Shown: piece by piece, positions 48,371 to 59,274 of the stretch
Position numbering within the stretch: position 1 is the first letter of the stretch
How the letters are laid out: every line of letters begins with the position of its first letter
Assembly (NCBI RefSeq): GCF_001517085.1
Contig: NZ_LRAC01000085.1
Span: 1-64,000 of the forward strand
DNA from: Paenibacillus sp. DMB5
GTDB lineage: Bacteria > Bacillota > Bacilli > Paenibacillales > Paenibacillaceae
Direction: 5' to 3'
Length of the DNA: 64,000 bases
Position numbers and translations under genes: made by a program
Notes under the pieces: generated by a model
What the model was told of the DNA's origin: nothing
What the model saw: the letters and a program-made list of their open reading frames with translations, nothing else
The model's database searches: none

Positions 48371-50137
48371 GTGGACAGGCTGCTCAATCATATAAGGATG
48401 CGCAACAAAATGCTGTTGATCTATTTTCTGTGCGTGTTTATTCCAATCGTGCTTACGAATCTTCTGTTCTACAATGCCATAACAGAGAATGTGCGAAATC
48501 AGCGGATCCGTGACATCGACCGGACCATCGAGCAGATCAGCAACGATTTCCGCGAGCAGGTTGATAATGCGGTTGGGCTGTCTTCCTTTTTTTATGCCGA
48601 TTTAAGCACGAATGAAATTCTGGACCGGAATTTTGCGAATGCGGCTGATTATCTGGAGGTTTACGACTCGTACTTACGGCGTATGCTCAACAACTATACC
48701 CCGCTATCCTTCTCATTACAGAACGTGACGATTTATGTCGATAACGATACCTTGTTACACTCGGGAAATATCGGCTACCTGTCAGATGAATTAAGAGAGG
48801 AAGCATGGTACAGGCAGGCATTGGCCAACGACACCTCCCATCCGATCTTTACCAGGACCGTAAGCGAAAACGGCCGGTTCCAAGGATTTTCGCTCATCCG
48901 GAAAATGGATTATTACTCTGGAAGGCTAAACAAGGAGAAGGTCGTCAAGATCGATTTCAAGACTATCGACATCGGCGAAATCTTTAATAATCTGAACATG
49001 CAGGGCGCGGTCTATCTGCTGAATCCCTCGGGCGACATCGAGTATACCACCGATTCCTCCATCGACTGGAAGACCTCGGATGAGACAGCCTTCAGTACGA
49101 TCCGGTCGAGCGACCGGATCAAATTCTCAAGCCGGTACAGCGGGGTCAGTTACCTGGAAGGCTGGAGTATCATTGGAACGGTGGACGAGAACGAAGTAAT
49201 CCGGGAGGTAAGGAAATCCCGAGACTTCATTCTGATATCGGCCTGTCTCATGATGATTCTCCCTACCCTCGTTATTGTCATCATCACCCGGTCCTTCAAT
49301 GTCCGCATTGTTAAAATCCTGAAACATATGAAGAAGGTGCGCAGCCAAAATTTCGAAGTGATTCCGGTTACCGACTTCCGGGATGAGATCGGCCAACTCA
49401 GTCTGGGCTTCAACCGGATGATTCTGCAGATCAAATCCTTGATCGATGATGTGTACATAGCCGAGATCCAAAAGAAATCCCTGGAGCTGGAGCGCAGCAA
49501 AGCGCAGCTTAATGCGCTGCAAAGCCAGATCAATCCCCATTTTCTGTTCAATGCCCTGGAGACGATCCGGATGCGCAGTCTTCTGAAGGACGAGAACGAA
49601 ACAGCGGTCATGATTCACAGCATGGCGAAGATTTTCCGCAGCTCGCTCACCTGGAATAAAGATATGATTACAGTCCGGGAAGAGCTGGAATTTATCATCT
49701 GCTTCCTCGATATCCAGAAATACCGCTTCGAGGACCGCATTGACTATTCGCTTGATGTGCAGCCGGAGGCCTATGCCTGCAAGCTGCCCAAGATGCTGTT
49801 TCTGCCTTTTGTGGAGAATGCCAGCATTCACGGCATCGAGCCGTTAAAACAGGGCGGACGAATTCAAATTACCATTACAATGAAGGACCGGAATCTGATT
49901 TTTACAATCAGGGATAACGGGACAGGGATGAACGAGAGGCAAATCGGCAAGCTGTACAGCTACCTTGAAACCAATGAAATTATGGGCGAACGGATCGGCA
50001 TTCAAAATGTAATCTACCGCGCCAAATTGATATACGGTGCAGGATTCCATTTTTCGGTGAACAGTGCTCCCGGGCAGGGAACAGAGATCGAGCTGCGGAT
50101 TCCAAGATTACCCGATTCAGGTGAAAAGGAACAATAA
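48371..50137 (+). CDS. Sensor histidine kinase, YesM family
   Basis: A 588-aa membrane kinase from GTG 48371 with AAGGAGGAGAGGAAG upstream. TM1 is at about 13-33, an extracellular dCache-like sensor at about 34-280, TM2 at about 287-306, a HAMP (about 307-360), then the His_kinase (LytS/YesM) domain with His390 (SQINPHFLFNALETI), and HATPase_c with DNGTGM. It senses an extracellular signal, perhaps via the binding lipoprotein, and activates the YesN partner. Confidence 0.93.
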   Translation: MDRLLNHIRMRNKMLLIYFLCVFIPIVLTNLLFYNAITENVRNQRIRDIDRTIEQISNDFREQVDNAVGLSSFFYADLSTNEILDRNFANAADYLEVYDSYLRRMLNNYTPLSFSLQNVTIYVDNDTLLHSGNIGYLSDELREEAWYRQALANDTSHPIFTRTVSENGRFQGFSLIRKMDYYSGRLNKEKVVKIDFKTIDIGEIFNNLNMQGAVYLLNPSGDIEYTTDSSIDWKTSDETAFSTIRSSDRIKFSSRYSGVSYLEGWSIIGTVDENEVIREVRKSRDFILISACLMMILPTLVIVIITRSFNVRIVKILKHMKKVRSQNFEVIPVTDFRDEIGQLSLGFNRMILQIKSLIDDVYIAEIQKKSLELERSKAQLNALQSQINPHFLFNALETIRMRSLLKDENETAVMIHSMAKIFRSSLTWNKDMITVREELEFIICFLDIQKYRFEDRIDYSLDVQPEAYACKLPKMLFLPFVENASIHGIEPLKQGGRIQITITMKDRNLIFTIRDNGTGMNERQIGKLYSYLETNEIMGERIGIQNVIYRAKLIYGAGFHFSVNSAPGQGTEIELRIPRLPDSGEKEQ

Positions 50138-50178
50138 TTTCTACAGTACGGCCTATATTCTTGAGGGTAATCAGGAAA

Positions 50179-50192
50179 TGTAATCGCTTTTA
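50179..50192 (+). promoter_or_regulatory. cre-like site before the binding lipoprotein gene
   Basis: TGTAATCGCTTTTA resembles a CcpA site (TGWAANCG core) but is imperfect in the right half. It is about 40 bp before the TTG start. Confidence 0.35.
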
Positions 50193-50232
50193 TAATGGAG
50201 AAGCAAGGAATTGATAACGAGGGGGAAAGGCT

Positions 50233-51957
50233 TTGAAAACAACAAAAATGCTTCGTCTAAGTCTTGCAATGCTTCTATTGTCATCTTTGGCAACAGCCTG
50301 TTCCGGGAATAACGGGAACAACGCCGGTGCAGAAACAACCAGCAAGCCCGATTCAACGAACAGTGCCAATACCGGCACTGAGGAAGTCAAAAAGGACAAG
50401 GTTACGTATACGATCTTTAACGGTGTTGCCGGCTCTAAGGATGGAAATACCAATGAGACGACGATCGGCAAAATGCTGGAGGATCAGACAGGCACCAACT
50501 TCAAGCTGGAGTTTCTCGTCGGCGACCTGAACACCAAGATAGGAACCATGATTGCCGCTAACGAATATCCGGATGTGCTGATTCCCGACGCGGCTATAGA
50601 AGAGGTATTGAACGCCGGCGCGTTTATTCCGCTCGACGATCTGATCGAGAAGTACGGACCGAACATCAAGCGCGTTTACGGCGACGACCTTGACCAGATG
50701 CGTTCCGCAGACGGCAAATTGTATTTCCTGCCATTGTCCGCCCAGGTCGGCGAGTTTGTGCCGGACCCCGAACCGACAGCAGCCTTCTGGGTACAGCGCC
50801 GGGTGCTGGATGAAGCAGGATATCCAAAGATCAAGACGCTGGATCAATATATGGAACTGATTGAGAATTATGCGGCGAAGCATAAGGATGAAGGACTGAC
50901 CGGCATGGTGTCGCTTACCCATGACTGGAGATTTTTTGCCACCGCCAACCCGCCGATGCATCTGCTGGGATATCCGAATGACGGTAACGTGATGGTCGAC
51001 CCGGCTACACTCGAGGCCACAACCTATTCCGGATCAGACGGAGCCAAACAATGGCTGCAGGCTCTGAATACGCTCAATTCGAAGGGGATGTTTGACAAAG
51101 CCTCCTTCGTCGATAACTACGATCAATACATTGCCAAGCTGACTTCCCATAAGGTGCTCGGGTTCTTCGATTACCGCTGGCAGGTACAGACCGCGCTGAA
51201 TGTGCTGAAGGATGCAGCCCGGAAGGACCCGTCGCTCGACGGCTACAATTACTTCCCTCTGCCGGTTACCTTTGACGAAAGTATATCCGATGCTTATGTT
51301 GATGGTCCTGGCGGCCTGGTTACCAACCGCGGGGTCGGAATTACTGTCAGCGCTAAGAATCCGGAGCGGATCATCCAGTATTTTGACAATATGCTGAAGG
51401 AAGAAAATCAGATTCTTATCTCCTGGGGCATCAAAGGCGAAACCTATGAAGTCAATGAAGAAGGCCGCTATTACCGGACCCAGGAACAGATCAACAAAAT
51501 CGACGAGGCCTTTAACGAGAAATTCGGCTTTAAGTATTACAGCTGGAACTGGCCAAGCTATGGCGGCAACTCAACGCTGTCTGACGGCAATGCCAAAGGC
51601 GTAGGTTATCAGCCGGAAGTATTCCAGATGAGCCTCACCGAAAAGGATAAAGAAATCCTGGCCAAATATGACGCCCAGACCTATACCCAAATGTTCGCCA
51701 AACCGATCGACCGTCCGTGGTATCCGGCATGGGGCTTCGTAAAGGAGCAGAATTCACCGGAATTGATGTGGGAGACTAATAAAGATGAGCTGACCAAAAA
51801 ATATTATCCGAAGCTGGTTCTCTCCTCCCCGGACAAATTTGATTCCATCTGGAGCGATTTCCAGAAGGAATGGGGCAAGCTGGATACAGCCGGCTATGAA
51901 AAATGGACTACTGAGCAAGTGAAGAAGAAAGTAGATATGGGCAAAGCAAGCAAGTAA
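50233..51957 (+). CDS. Sugar-binding lipoprotein, LplA type
   Basis: A 574-aa lipoprotein from TTG 50233, preceded by GGGGGAAAGG. The lipobox is ATAC with Cys23, and an Asn/Gly/Thr/Ser tether follows. The family marks include YPDVLIPDAAIEEVLNAGAF and RSADGKLYFLPLS. The ligand is inferred to be a xylan- or arabinan-type oligosaccharide from the GH43 and esterase genes downstream. It is transcribed behind the YesMN pair (95-bp gap) and separated from its permease genes by a terminator-like hairpin. Confidence 0.92.
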   Translation: MKTTKMLRLSLAMLLLSSLATACSGNNGNNAGAETTSKPDSTNSANTGTEEVKKDKVTYTIFNGVAGSKDGNTNETTIGKMLEDQTGTNFKLEFLVGDLNTKIGTMIAANEYPDVLIPDAAIEEVLNAGAFIPLDDLIEKYGPNIKRVYGDDLDQMRSADGKLYFLPLSAQVGEFVPDPEPTAAFWVQRRVLDEAGYPKIKTLDQYMELIENYAAKHKDEGLTGMVSLTHDWRFFATANPPMHLLGYPNDGNVMVDPATLEATTYSGSDGAKQWLQALNTLNSKGMFDKASFVDNYDQYIAKLTSHKVLGFFDYRWQVQTALNVLKDAARKDPSLDGYNYFPLPVTFDESISDAYVDGPGGLVTNRGVGITVSAKNPERIIQYFDNMLKEENQILISWGIKGETYEVNEEGRYYRTQEQINKIDEAFNEKFGFKYYSWNWPSYGGNSTLSDGNAKGVGYQPEVFQMSLTEKDKEILAKYDAQTYTQMFAKPIDRPWYPAWGFVKEQNSPELMWETNKDELTKKYYPKLVLSSPDKFDSIWSDFQKEWGKLDTAGYEKWTTEQVKKKVDMGKASK

Positions 51958-51967
51958 AGGAGATGAA

Positions 51968-52014
51968 GGGCGGCCGGAGCATTGGCGCGGCTATGGCTGC
52001 CGGCTGCCCTTTTT
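51968..52014 (+). terminator. Intra-operon terminator-like hairpin
   Basis: GGGCGGCCGG (51968-51977) pairs with CCGGCTGCCC (52000-52009), one wobble, a 22-nt loop, then T5. It lies between the binding protein and its permeases. Partial termination would make more binding protein than permease, a common strategy. Confidence 0.75.
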
Positions 52015-52052
52015 CCTCGGTAATCCGTACAGGGGCTGGAGGAGATAATGAG

Positions 52053-53027
52053 ATGAATACAAAAACAATACTGGCAACGCCTCAAACAAAGACTGACCAG
52101 AAGCCTGCAGGCCTTCGGCTGTTTCTGAGCAAGCTGGTGAAGCAGCGGGTGCTCGTGTTTATGTCGGTTCCGTTTTTGATCTGGCTGTTTATATTTAAAT
52201 ACCTGCCGCTATGGGGCTGGACAATCGCTTTCCAGGATTACCGCCCGGCGCTTGGCTTCTGGGATCAGAAATGGATCGGCTTTTCGCACTTCAAATTTTT
52301 GTTCGGTGACGAACGGTTCCTCCGGGTGCTTCGCAATACGCTTGCTATGAGTTCGATTAATCTTATACTGGGTTTTTTAACCGCCATCGTACTGGCCTTG
52401 CTACTCAATGAAATCCGTCAGGTTGCCTTTAAGCGCATCGTACAGACGGTCAGCTATTTACCCCACTTTATTTCCTGGGTGGTGGCGGCAAGCATTATTC
52501 AAACCACCTTGTCCCCGGACGGTATTATTAATCAGCTGCTGATCTGGGCAGGGTTCATTGACAAGGGGCAGGAGTTCCTGTTTCTCGGAATTCCGCATTT
52601 TTTCTGGGGAATCTTCGGGGCAAGCTCGGTCTGGAAGGATATCGGCTGGAATACGATTGTGTATCTGGCGGCTATGACAACCATCGATCCGTCGCAGTAT
52701 GAAGCCGCAGAAATGGATGGTGCAGGACGGTTCAAGCGGATGTTCTACATCACGCTGCCGGGCATTAAAAGTGTTGTTGTCGTACTGCTTATAATGAACA
52801 TCGGCTATCTGCTGGAATCGGGATTCGAACCGCAATATTTGCTGGGGAACGGCATGAATGTAGACTATTCGGAGAATATCGATATTTTCGTGCTGAAATA
52901 CGGGATTGCCCAGAGCAATTTCTCTCTTTCCATCGCAGCCGGCATGTTTAAGACGATCGTCAGCTTTATTCTGCTGTTCGTGGCGAATTCCGTTGCCAAA
53001 CGCGCTGGCGAGTCCAGGCTGTTCTAG
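52053..53027 (+). CDS. Carbohydrate ABC permease, LplB type
   Basis: A 324-aa membrane protein. The ATG at 52053 has GGAGGAGAT upstream; in-frame codons before it fall in the hairpin. It has six predicted TM helices, the start VLVFMSVPFLIWLFIFKYLP, and the EAA loop YEAAEMDGAGRFKRMFYITL followed by P. It ends AKRAGESRLF, typical of the group. It pairs with the permease at 53049. Confidence 0.92.
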   Translation: MNTKTILATPQTKTDQKPAGLRLFLSKLVKQRVLVFMSVPFLIWLFIFKYLPLWGWTIAFQDYRPALGFWDQKWIGFSHFKFLFGDERFLRVLRNTLAMSSINLILGFLTAIVLALLLNEIRQVAFKRIVQTVSYLPHFISWVVAASIIQTTLSPDGIINQLLIWAGFIDKGQEFLFLGIPHFFWGIFGASSVWKDIGWNTIVYLAAMTTIDPSQYEAAEMDGAGRFKRMFYITLPGIKSVVVVLLIMNIGYLLESGFEPQYLLGNGMNVDYSENIDIFVLKYGIAQSNFSLSIAAGMFKTIVSFILLFVANSVAKRAGESRLF

Positions 53028-53048
53028 ACGAAGAAGGAGGGATTTGAA

Positions 53049-53966
53049 GTGGAGAAAAGAAACCGGATCCGGACATCCAGGGGCGATAGAGTATTCGAGA
53101 TTTGCAACTTTATCTTTATGATTCTGCTGATGATCGTTACACTCTATCCGTTCATTAATATACTTGCTGTTTCTTTAAATGATGCGCAGGATTCGATCAA
53201 GGGCGGGATATACCTGTTCCCGCGTGCTTTAACCCTGGATAATTATCAGTATGTATTTAAAGAAGCAACCATTTTCCATGCGACTCTCATTTCCATTCTG
53301 CGCACGGTGATTGGTACAGTTGTTACGGTACTGGGTTCAGCCATGGTGGCGTACACAATCAGCCGGGAGGATTATGTGCTGCGCAAATTCATTACAATTG
53401 CCTTTATTCTGACAATGTACTTTAACGGAGGATTGATTCCAAACTACCTTCTGATGCGCGATATGAATCTCGTCGGCAGCTTCTGGGTCTACATCCTGCC
53501 GGGCCTTATCGGTGTATTTAATCTGATCATTATCCGGTCCTTTATAGAAAATTTGCCGGAGAGCATTCTCGAATCCGGGAAAATCGACGGAGCCGGCGAT
53601 TTCAAAACCTTTATCAGTATCGTGCTTCCGCTAACCCTGCCTGTATTGGCTACCGTAGCCTTATTCTCAGGGGTTTATCAGTGGAACTCATGGTTTGACG
53701 TATTCCTGTACAATTCTTCGAAGATTAACCTTAGCACCCTGCAATACGAGCTGCAGAAGATCCTGCAAAATTCCACAGCCAGCGCAGGTACCTCAAGCAT
53801 GGACGGCATGATCAACGGAGCGAACGGATCGCAGCAGGGTGCAGTTACGCCGTTATCGGTCCGGGCGACGATGACGATCGTCGCTTCGGTGCCTATCATT
53901 ATGGTCTATCCGTTCCTGCAGAAATATTTCGTCAAAGGCATGATGGTCGGCGGTGTAAAGGGCTGA
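53049..53966 (+). CDS. Carbohydrate ABC permease, LplC/YtcP type
   Basis: A 305-aa membrane protein from GTG 53049 (GAAGAAGGAGGG upstream), 21 bp after its partner. The EAA-like loop is LESGKIDGAGDFKTFISIVL with Ser-Gly instead of Ala-Ala, as in some members. It ends KYFVKGMMVGGVKG, the family tail. A strong terminator follows, so the GH43 gene has its own start. Confidence 0.92.
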   Translation: MEKRNRIRTSRGDRVFEICNFIFMILLMIVTLYPFINILAVSLNDAQDSIKGGIYLFPRALTLDNYQYVFKEATIFHATLISILRTVIGTVVTVLGSAMVAYTISREDYVLRKFITIAFILTMYFNGGLIPNYLLMRDMNLVGSFWVYILPGLIGVFNLIIIRSFIENLPESILESGKIDGAGDFKTFISIVLPLTLPVLATVALFSGVYQWNSWFDVFLYNSSKINLSTLQYELQKILQNSTASAGTSSMDGMINGANGSQQGAVTPLSVRATMTIVASVPIIMVYPFLQKYFVKGMMVGGVKG

Positions 53967-53997
53967 CGATAGGGAAGCCACGTTATCTTTACTGTTC

Positions 53998-54025
53998 AAG
54001 CTGCCGGAATTTTCGGCAGCTTTTT
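53998..54025 (+). terminator. Rho-independent terminator
   Basis: AAGCTGCCGG pairs with TCGGCAGCTT around AATTTT, followed by further T. It closes the ABC importer operon. Confidence 0.9.
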
Positions 54026-54158
54026 CTTTGTTTTTTTAGACTATAAGAATATGAGGATAGGTCAACGATCGGTTAGTTTAGGTCATGGACTTCAATCCTC
54101 CCGTGTACCTATAATCGAATTGACTATTGATATCTTCTATTAAAAAGGGCGGGATGAC

Positions 54159-55586
54159 GTGGCAAAAAAGCAAGGAATAAATCCATACCTTCCTTCATGG
54201 GAATACATCCCTGACGGTGAGCCTTATGTATTTGAAGGCCGGGTGTATATTTACGGCTCGCATGACCGGTTTAACGGACACGTGTTTTGCTTGAATGATT
54301 ATGTCAGCTGGTCTGCCCCGGCGGAGAACCTGGCTGACTGGAGGTATGAGGGGGTCATTTACCATTCCACGGATGATCCCCTCAATCCGGAAGGAAGCAT
54401 GTGCCTGTATGCCCCTGATGTTACTGTCGGGCCAGACGGGCGGTATTATCTGTACTACGTGCTTGATAAGCTTCCCATCGTATCGGTGGCTGTATGCGAT
54501 ACGCCCTGCGGCGCATTCAGCTTCTACGGCCATGTGAAATATGCCGACGGGACACGGCTCGGAGAACGGGAAGGCGATGAGCCCCAGTTCGATCCCGGTG
54601 TCCTTACAGAAGGTGAACTTACCTATTTATATACCGGGTTTTGCGCACCGGGAGATAAGTCGAGAAGCGGCGCCATGGCTACGGTATTAGGCCCCGATAT
54701 GCTTACCATCCGGGAGGAGCCTGTATTTGTCGCGCCGAGTGAGCCCTACGCTGCCGGAACCGCTTTTGAAGGACATGCGTTCTTTGAAGCGCCTTCCATC
54801 CGTAAGAGAGGAGACACCTATTACCTCATCTATTCCTCGGTTGCCATGCATGAGCTGTGTTATGCGACCAGCAAACATCCTACGAAGAACTTCGAGTACC
54901 AGGGAGTCATCGTAAGCAACTGCGATCTTCATATTGGTACATACAAGCCGGCTGCCAAACCGATGTATTACGGAGGTAATAACCACGGCAGCATCGTAGA
55001 GGTCGATGGAGCCTGGTATATTTTTTACCACCGGCACACCAATGGAACTGCGTTTTCCCGGCAGGGCTGTCTTGAGCCCATCCATTTCCTCGAAGACGGA
55101 ACAATTCCCCAGGTTGAAATGACATCCTGTGGTCCTAACCGGGGGCCGCTTGAAGGTAGAGGGGAATATCCGGCATATTTGGCATGCCACTTGTTCTGTA
55201 ATGCAGAAGAAATGTATACCGGCGGCTTTGGCCGTTCCGGGGCATGGATGGACAGCCGCTTCCCGAAAATCACGCAGGATGGGCGGGACGGCGATGAGGA
55301 AACCGGTTATATTGCCAACATGACGGATTCGGCTACCGCCGGGTTTAAATATTTTGATTGCCAGGGCGTTCAAAAGGTGCGGATCAAGGTGCGGGGCTAT
55401 TGCCAGGGCGTGTTTGAAGTGAAAACAGCGTGGGATGGACCGGCCCTTGGGCATATTGCCGTAGGCTTCACCAACGTCTGGACAGAATATGCCTCGGAAA
55501 TCAGCATTCCTGACGGGCAGCAGGCCCTGTATTTCACCTTTTCCGGTAATGGAAGCGCCAGCCTTGCCTCAATTGCCCTGGATTAA
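54159..55586 (+). CDS. GH43 glycoside hydrolase with C-terminal beta-sandwich
   Basis: A 475-aa cytoplasmic protein from GTG 54159 with AAAGGGCGGGATG upstream. The GH43 five-blade propeller (about 10-330) shows the catalytic triad: general base Asp19 (YIPDGEP), Asp87 (YAPDVT) and acid Glu210 (FFEAPSI). The last 130 residues resemble a CBM6-like or similar sandwich (KVRIKVRGYCQGVFEV). GH43 enzymes are beta-xylosidases or alpha-L-arabinofuranosidases. With a CE1-type esterase 28 bp downstream, arabinoxylan side-chain removal is the likely task. Confidence 0.9.
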   Translation: MAKKQGINPYLPSWEYIPDGEPYVFEGRVYIYGSHDRFNGHVFCLNDYVSWSAPAENLADWRYEGVIYHSTDDPLNPEGSMCLYAPDVTVGPDGRYYLYYVLDKLPIVSVAVCDTPCGAFSFYGHVKYADGTRLGEREGDEPQFDPGVLTEGELTYLYTGFCAPGDKSRSGAMATVLGPDMLTIREEPVFVAPSEPYAAGTAFEGHAFFEAPSIRKRGDTYYLIYSSVAMHELCYATSKHPTKNFEYQGVIVSNCDLHIGTYKPAAKPMYYGGNNHGSIVEVDGAWYIFYHRHTNGTAFSRQGCLEPIHFLEDGTIPQVEMTSCGPNRGPLEGRGEYPAYLACHLFCNAEEMYTGGFGRSGAWMDSRFPKITQDGRDGDEETGYIANMTDSATAGFKYFDCQGVQKVRIKVRGYCQGVFEVKTAWDGPALGHIAVGFTNVWTEYASEISIPDGQQALYFTFSGNGSASLASIALD

Positions 55587-55596
55587 CTTATGCTGA

Positions 55597-56403
<807 letters not shown>

Positions 56404-56416
56404 TGAAGCAAGAAGA

Positions 56417-56457
56417 CAGGGCAGTGATTTCCCGTTAACGGGAGAGTCACTGCCCTG
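56417..56457. terminator. Bidirectional terminator between convergent operons
   Basis: CAGGGCAGTGA (56417-56427) pairs with TCACTGCCCTG (56447-56457), with a second palindrome (CCCGTTAACGGG) inside. It separates the esterase gene from the reverse-strand binding-protein gene. Confidence 0.8.
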
Positions 56458-56470
56458 CTTTGTTTACTGC

Positions 56471-58261
56471 TTATTTATTGGCCATTGCCTCTGCGCGCAA
56501 TTTCACGATTTTTTCGGCCTTCACTGTATCTGCAGCAAACACATCCGTCCAGCCGAGACCGTTCACATCCGATTTCAGCTTGGTCCACAGCTGGTCGAAT
56601 TCCGTCTGATTTTTGGCGAAAATCATTTTCCAGGAGGTATCCTTTACATAATCGGAAATCTGGCTCCGTTTATTCTTGATGTCGGAAGAGTCGGTACCGA
56701 GGCTCGTATTGATATTAGGGACAATATCAATCATATTATTTTTCTGATAATAATCAGTCGGGTTGACGGCATTGAACATACTCTGCCATTCGGTTGTAAG
56801 TGTAGTTTTATTAGCCTCTATTGTTGCGTTCCAGTAGTCCTTGTTGTAGAATTCGCCGGTATCGGGATCCACTGCAAAATCACCGATAATCATGCTGTTG
56901 ATTTTGCTTTGTCCATCCTGATAGCCGCCGCCGCCATACTCGTCGGGAACAGGGGTATTATCCTGGAAGGCGGTCTGGCCGACTTCAGTCAGCTTAAATT
57001 TACCGTCCGCGGTTTTTTCATAATTGAAGCCTTCCATACCATTGGTGTAGTAGCGCAGCCCTTCCGGGGAAGACATCCAGTCCATGAATTCCATAATACG
57101 GTCCGGATCTTTGGCTTTGGAGCCGATGGCAAAGACGCGTCCGTTGCCGAAATAAGCATCACTGTTCTGAATAATATGGGTGTCGCCGATCGGAATAGCC
57201 ACATTTCCGTCACCCTGCGCGCCTCTTTGCGGCGTGTTATAGAACCCTCTCTGCCATGAATACCATAACAGGAGCACCTGTTTATTGGTCAATTTTTCGG
57301 ACACCTTGTTCCAGTCCTGGGTTGGTGAATCCGGATCGACAAGCCCTCTCTGGTTGGCATCAAAATAAAACTGGAGGATTTTCTTATACATGCTGTTATC
57401 ATCAATGAGCGGAACGATGTCGCCCTTGGCATTCAGCTGTATGGTTGAGGTTCCGTCCGGCTGCTCATAGCCGTACCAGTTGCTCAGCCAGCGGACGTTT
57501 TCCATGCTCCCGTTATCCCAATCCTTCCATAGTGTAATAGGAGAGATAGGTTTTCCGTCAGCCGTAGCCGGATATTTCTCGTGCATAAGCTGCAGCGCAT
57601 CCAAAAGGTCAGTCAGATTATTCAGCTTGGGCGACCCGATCCCCTTATAATAATCCCAGGGCATGAGCGGGCTGGAATATGGGATTTCCTCCGAGAAGGT
57701 GGTCGGCGAGGTATCGGCTACAAAGGTCGGCAAGCCGTAAATTTTACCGTCCGGATTCACTTTGTCAAAGGCCGCATTAAAAGGCTGGAAATGCTGGTCT
57801 ACATATTTGGACAGGTGCTGCGTATTCTTGACCTTGTCGGTAATATCCATGATAAGTCCGGCAGGTATCAGCTCCTCCAGCTGACTGTTGTCAATAATCA
57901 GCAGATCACCGAGATCCCCGGCTGCCGATCTTGTTTTGTAGAGCTGATCCCCTGCAACCTGGGGGGAGAGAATATTCAGTGTGATATTAAATTTGTCCTT
58001 GATCAGCTTTCCGTACCAGCCCGTCTGCTCTCCCTGATAATTGGCCGCATTGTTAAACACGGTGATGGTAAGCGGTTTGCTATGATCGGGGCCGTTCCCC
58101 GGGTCTGCCGACTGGTTTGCCGGATTCGCAGAATCGGTTGCGTTTGCTGCCCCAGAATTGCCTGAATTCCCGCCGCATCCGCTCAAAGCTGTTGTTCCCA
58201 GAAGCATACAGGCTGCGAGTGCAAATACGGTCTTTCTGCGCAGTTTATTCTTTTTACTCAT
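56471..58261 (-). CDS. Sugar-binding lipoprotein, LplA type
   Basis: A 596-aa lipoprotein from ATG 58261 (AGGGGGG six bases upstream; a TTG two codons earlier lies at the RBS edge). The lipobox LSGC gives Cys29, and an Asn/Gly/Ser/Ala tether follows. Family marks: LLIIDNSQLEELIPAGLIMD and NPDGKIYGLPTFVAD. It is the last gene of the reverse-strand operon behind its two permeases. The ligand is unknown; the divergent AraC regulator may respond to it. Confidence 0.9.
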   Translation of the reverse strand: MSKKNKLRRKTVFALAACMLLGTTALSGCGGNSGNSGAANATDSANPANQSADPGNGPDHSKPLTITVFNNAANYQGEQTGWYGKLIKDKFNITLNILSPQVAGDQLYKTRSAAGDLGDLLIIDNSQLEELIPAGLIMDITDKVKNTQHLSKYVDQHFQPFNAAFDKVNPDGKIYGLPTFVADTSPTTFSEEIPYSSPLMPWDYYKGIGSPKLNNLTDLLDALQLMHEKYPATADGKPISPITLWKDWDNGSMENVRWLSNWYGYEQPDGTSTIQLNAKGDIVPLIDDNSMYKKILQFYFDANQRGLVDPDSPTQDWNKVSEKLTNKQVLLLWYSWQRGFYNTPQRGAQGDGNVAIPIGDTHIIQNSDAYFGNGRVFAIGSKAKDPDRIMEFMDWMSSPEGLRYYTNGMEGFNYEKTADGKFKLTEVGQTAFQDNTPVPDEYGGGGYQDGQSKINSMIIGDFAVDPDTGEFYNKDYWNATIEANKTTLTTEWQSMFNAVNPTDYYQKNNMIDIVPNINTSLGTDSSDIKNKRSQISDYVKDTSWKMIFAKNQTEFDQLWTKLKSDVNGLGWTDVFAADTVKAEKIVKLRAEAMANK

Positions 58262-58314
58262 ATACAACCCCCCTGAAGTAGTAAGCTTGTATTATAACGG
58301 CGCCCTGCTTGGCC

Positions 58315-59274
58315 TTAGCCTTTCACAGCCCCGATTATAATTCCCTTCACAAAAAACCGCTGGAAAAACGGATAGACCAGAAGAATGGGCGCTACAACGA
58401 TGATCGTAACTGTCATGCGGATCGATGTAGTGGTCTGCTTGGTTGCGAGGCTTGCCATTGCCGTTGATCCGGCATTCTGCAGGTTAACCATGGTGGACAG
58501 TGAACTGGCCTGATTGATGTAGTTGTAGAGGATAAACTGCAGGCTGTACAGCTTGTTGTCCGTAACCAGCAGCAGCGTATCCTGAAAGGAGTTCCACTGG
58601 TTCACTGCCGAGAAGATCGCAACGGTCGCCAGAATAGGCTTGCTGATAGGCAGAATAATTTTGAAAAAGATTGTCATCGTTCCGGCTCCGTCAATACTGG
58701 CTGCCTGCTGCAATTCCTTCGGCGTGGATTCCACAAAGGTTTTTACCAGAATGATGAAGAAGGGGGCGACGATGGAAGGCAGAATGTATGCCAGAAAATT
58801 GTTGGTAAGATGCAGCGACCGCATGGTCAGATACCACGGAATAATACCGGCATTGAAGAACATGGTGATGATCGTGAAGCGGTACCAGAATTTTCTGCCC
58901 CACATGTCGTCCTGGGAGAACATGAAGCCCAGAAATGCAGAAGCTCCCACTGTCAGCAGGGTGCCTATGACCGTTCTTCCTAATGAAATGACAAAGGCAT
59001 TCCATAAGCCGGGAATCTTGAACACATCAATATAATTCTGAAAATGAACTTGCTTCGGAAGGAAGATTATCTCACCTTTGGCGCTAAGATCGTTTGCACT
59101 GATCGTATTGATGATGATGGAATAAAAGGGATAAATACATACGAAGGTGAACAGAGAGAACAGCACATAAATGGTAATGGAGATCAGCTTGTCGGCTGTG
59201 CTGACCTGCATTCTGCTTTTCCTGGAAAAGCGGCGGCTGCTCTTTGCTCCCGGTTCCGTTCCCACGCTGCTCAT
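58315..59274 (-). CDS. Carbohydrate ABC permease, LplC/YtcP type
   Basis: A 319-aa membrane protein overlapping its upstream partner by ATGA. The EAA loop reads QQAASIDGAGTMTIFFKIIL followed by P, and the end RFFVKGIIIGAVKG is the family tail. Six TM helices after a basic N-terminal stretch of about 25 residues (SSRRFSRKSRM). The binding-protein gene follows in the same operon. Confidence 0.92.
   Translation of the reverse strand: MSSVGTEPGAKSSRRFSRKSRMQVSTADKLISITIYVLFSLFTFVCIYPFYSIIINTISANDLSAKGEIIFLPKQVHFQNYIDVFKIPGLWNAFVISLGRTVIGTLLTVGASAFLGFMFSQDDMWGRKFWYRFTIITMFFNAGIIPWYLTMRSLHLTNNFLAYILPSIVAPFFIILVKTFVESTPKELQQAASIDGAGTMTIFFKIILPISKPILATVAIFSAVNQWNSFQDTLLLVTDNKLYSLQFILYNYINQASSLSTMVNLQNAGSTAMASLATKQTTTSIRMTVTIIVVAPILLVYPFFQRFFVKGIIIGAVKG

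Noticed and set aside
54687..55454. 255-aa reverse-strand frame inside the GH43 gene
   Set aside because: It is opposite a protein with a full GH43 catalytic triad and has no RBS or known motif.
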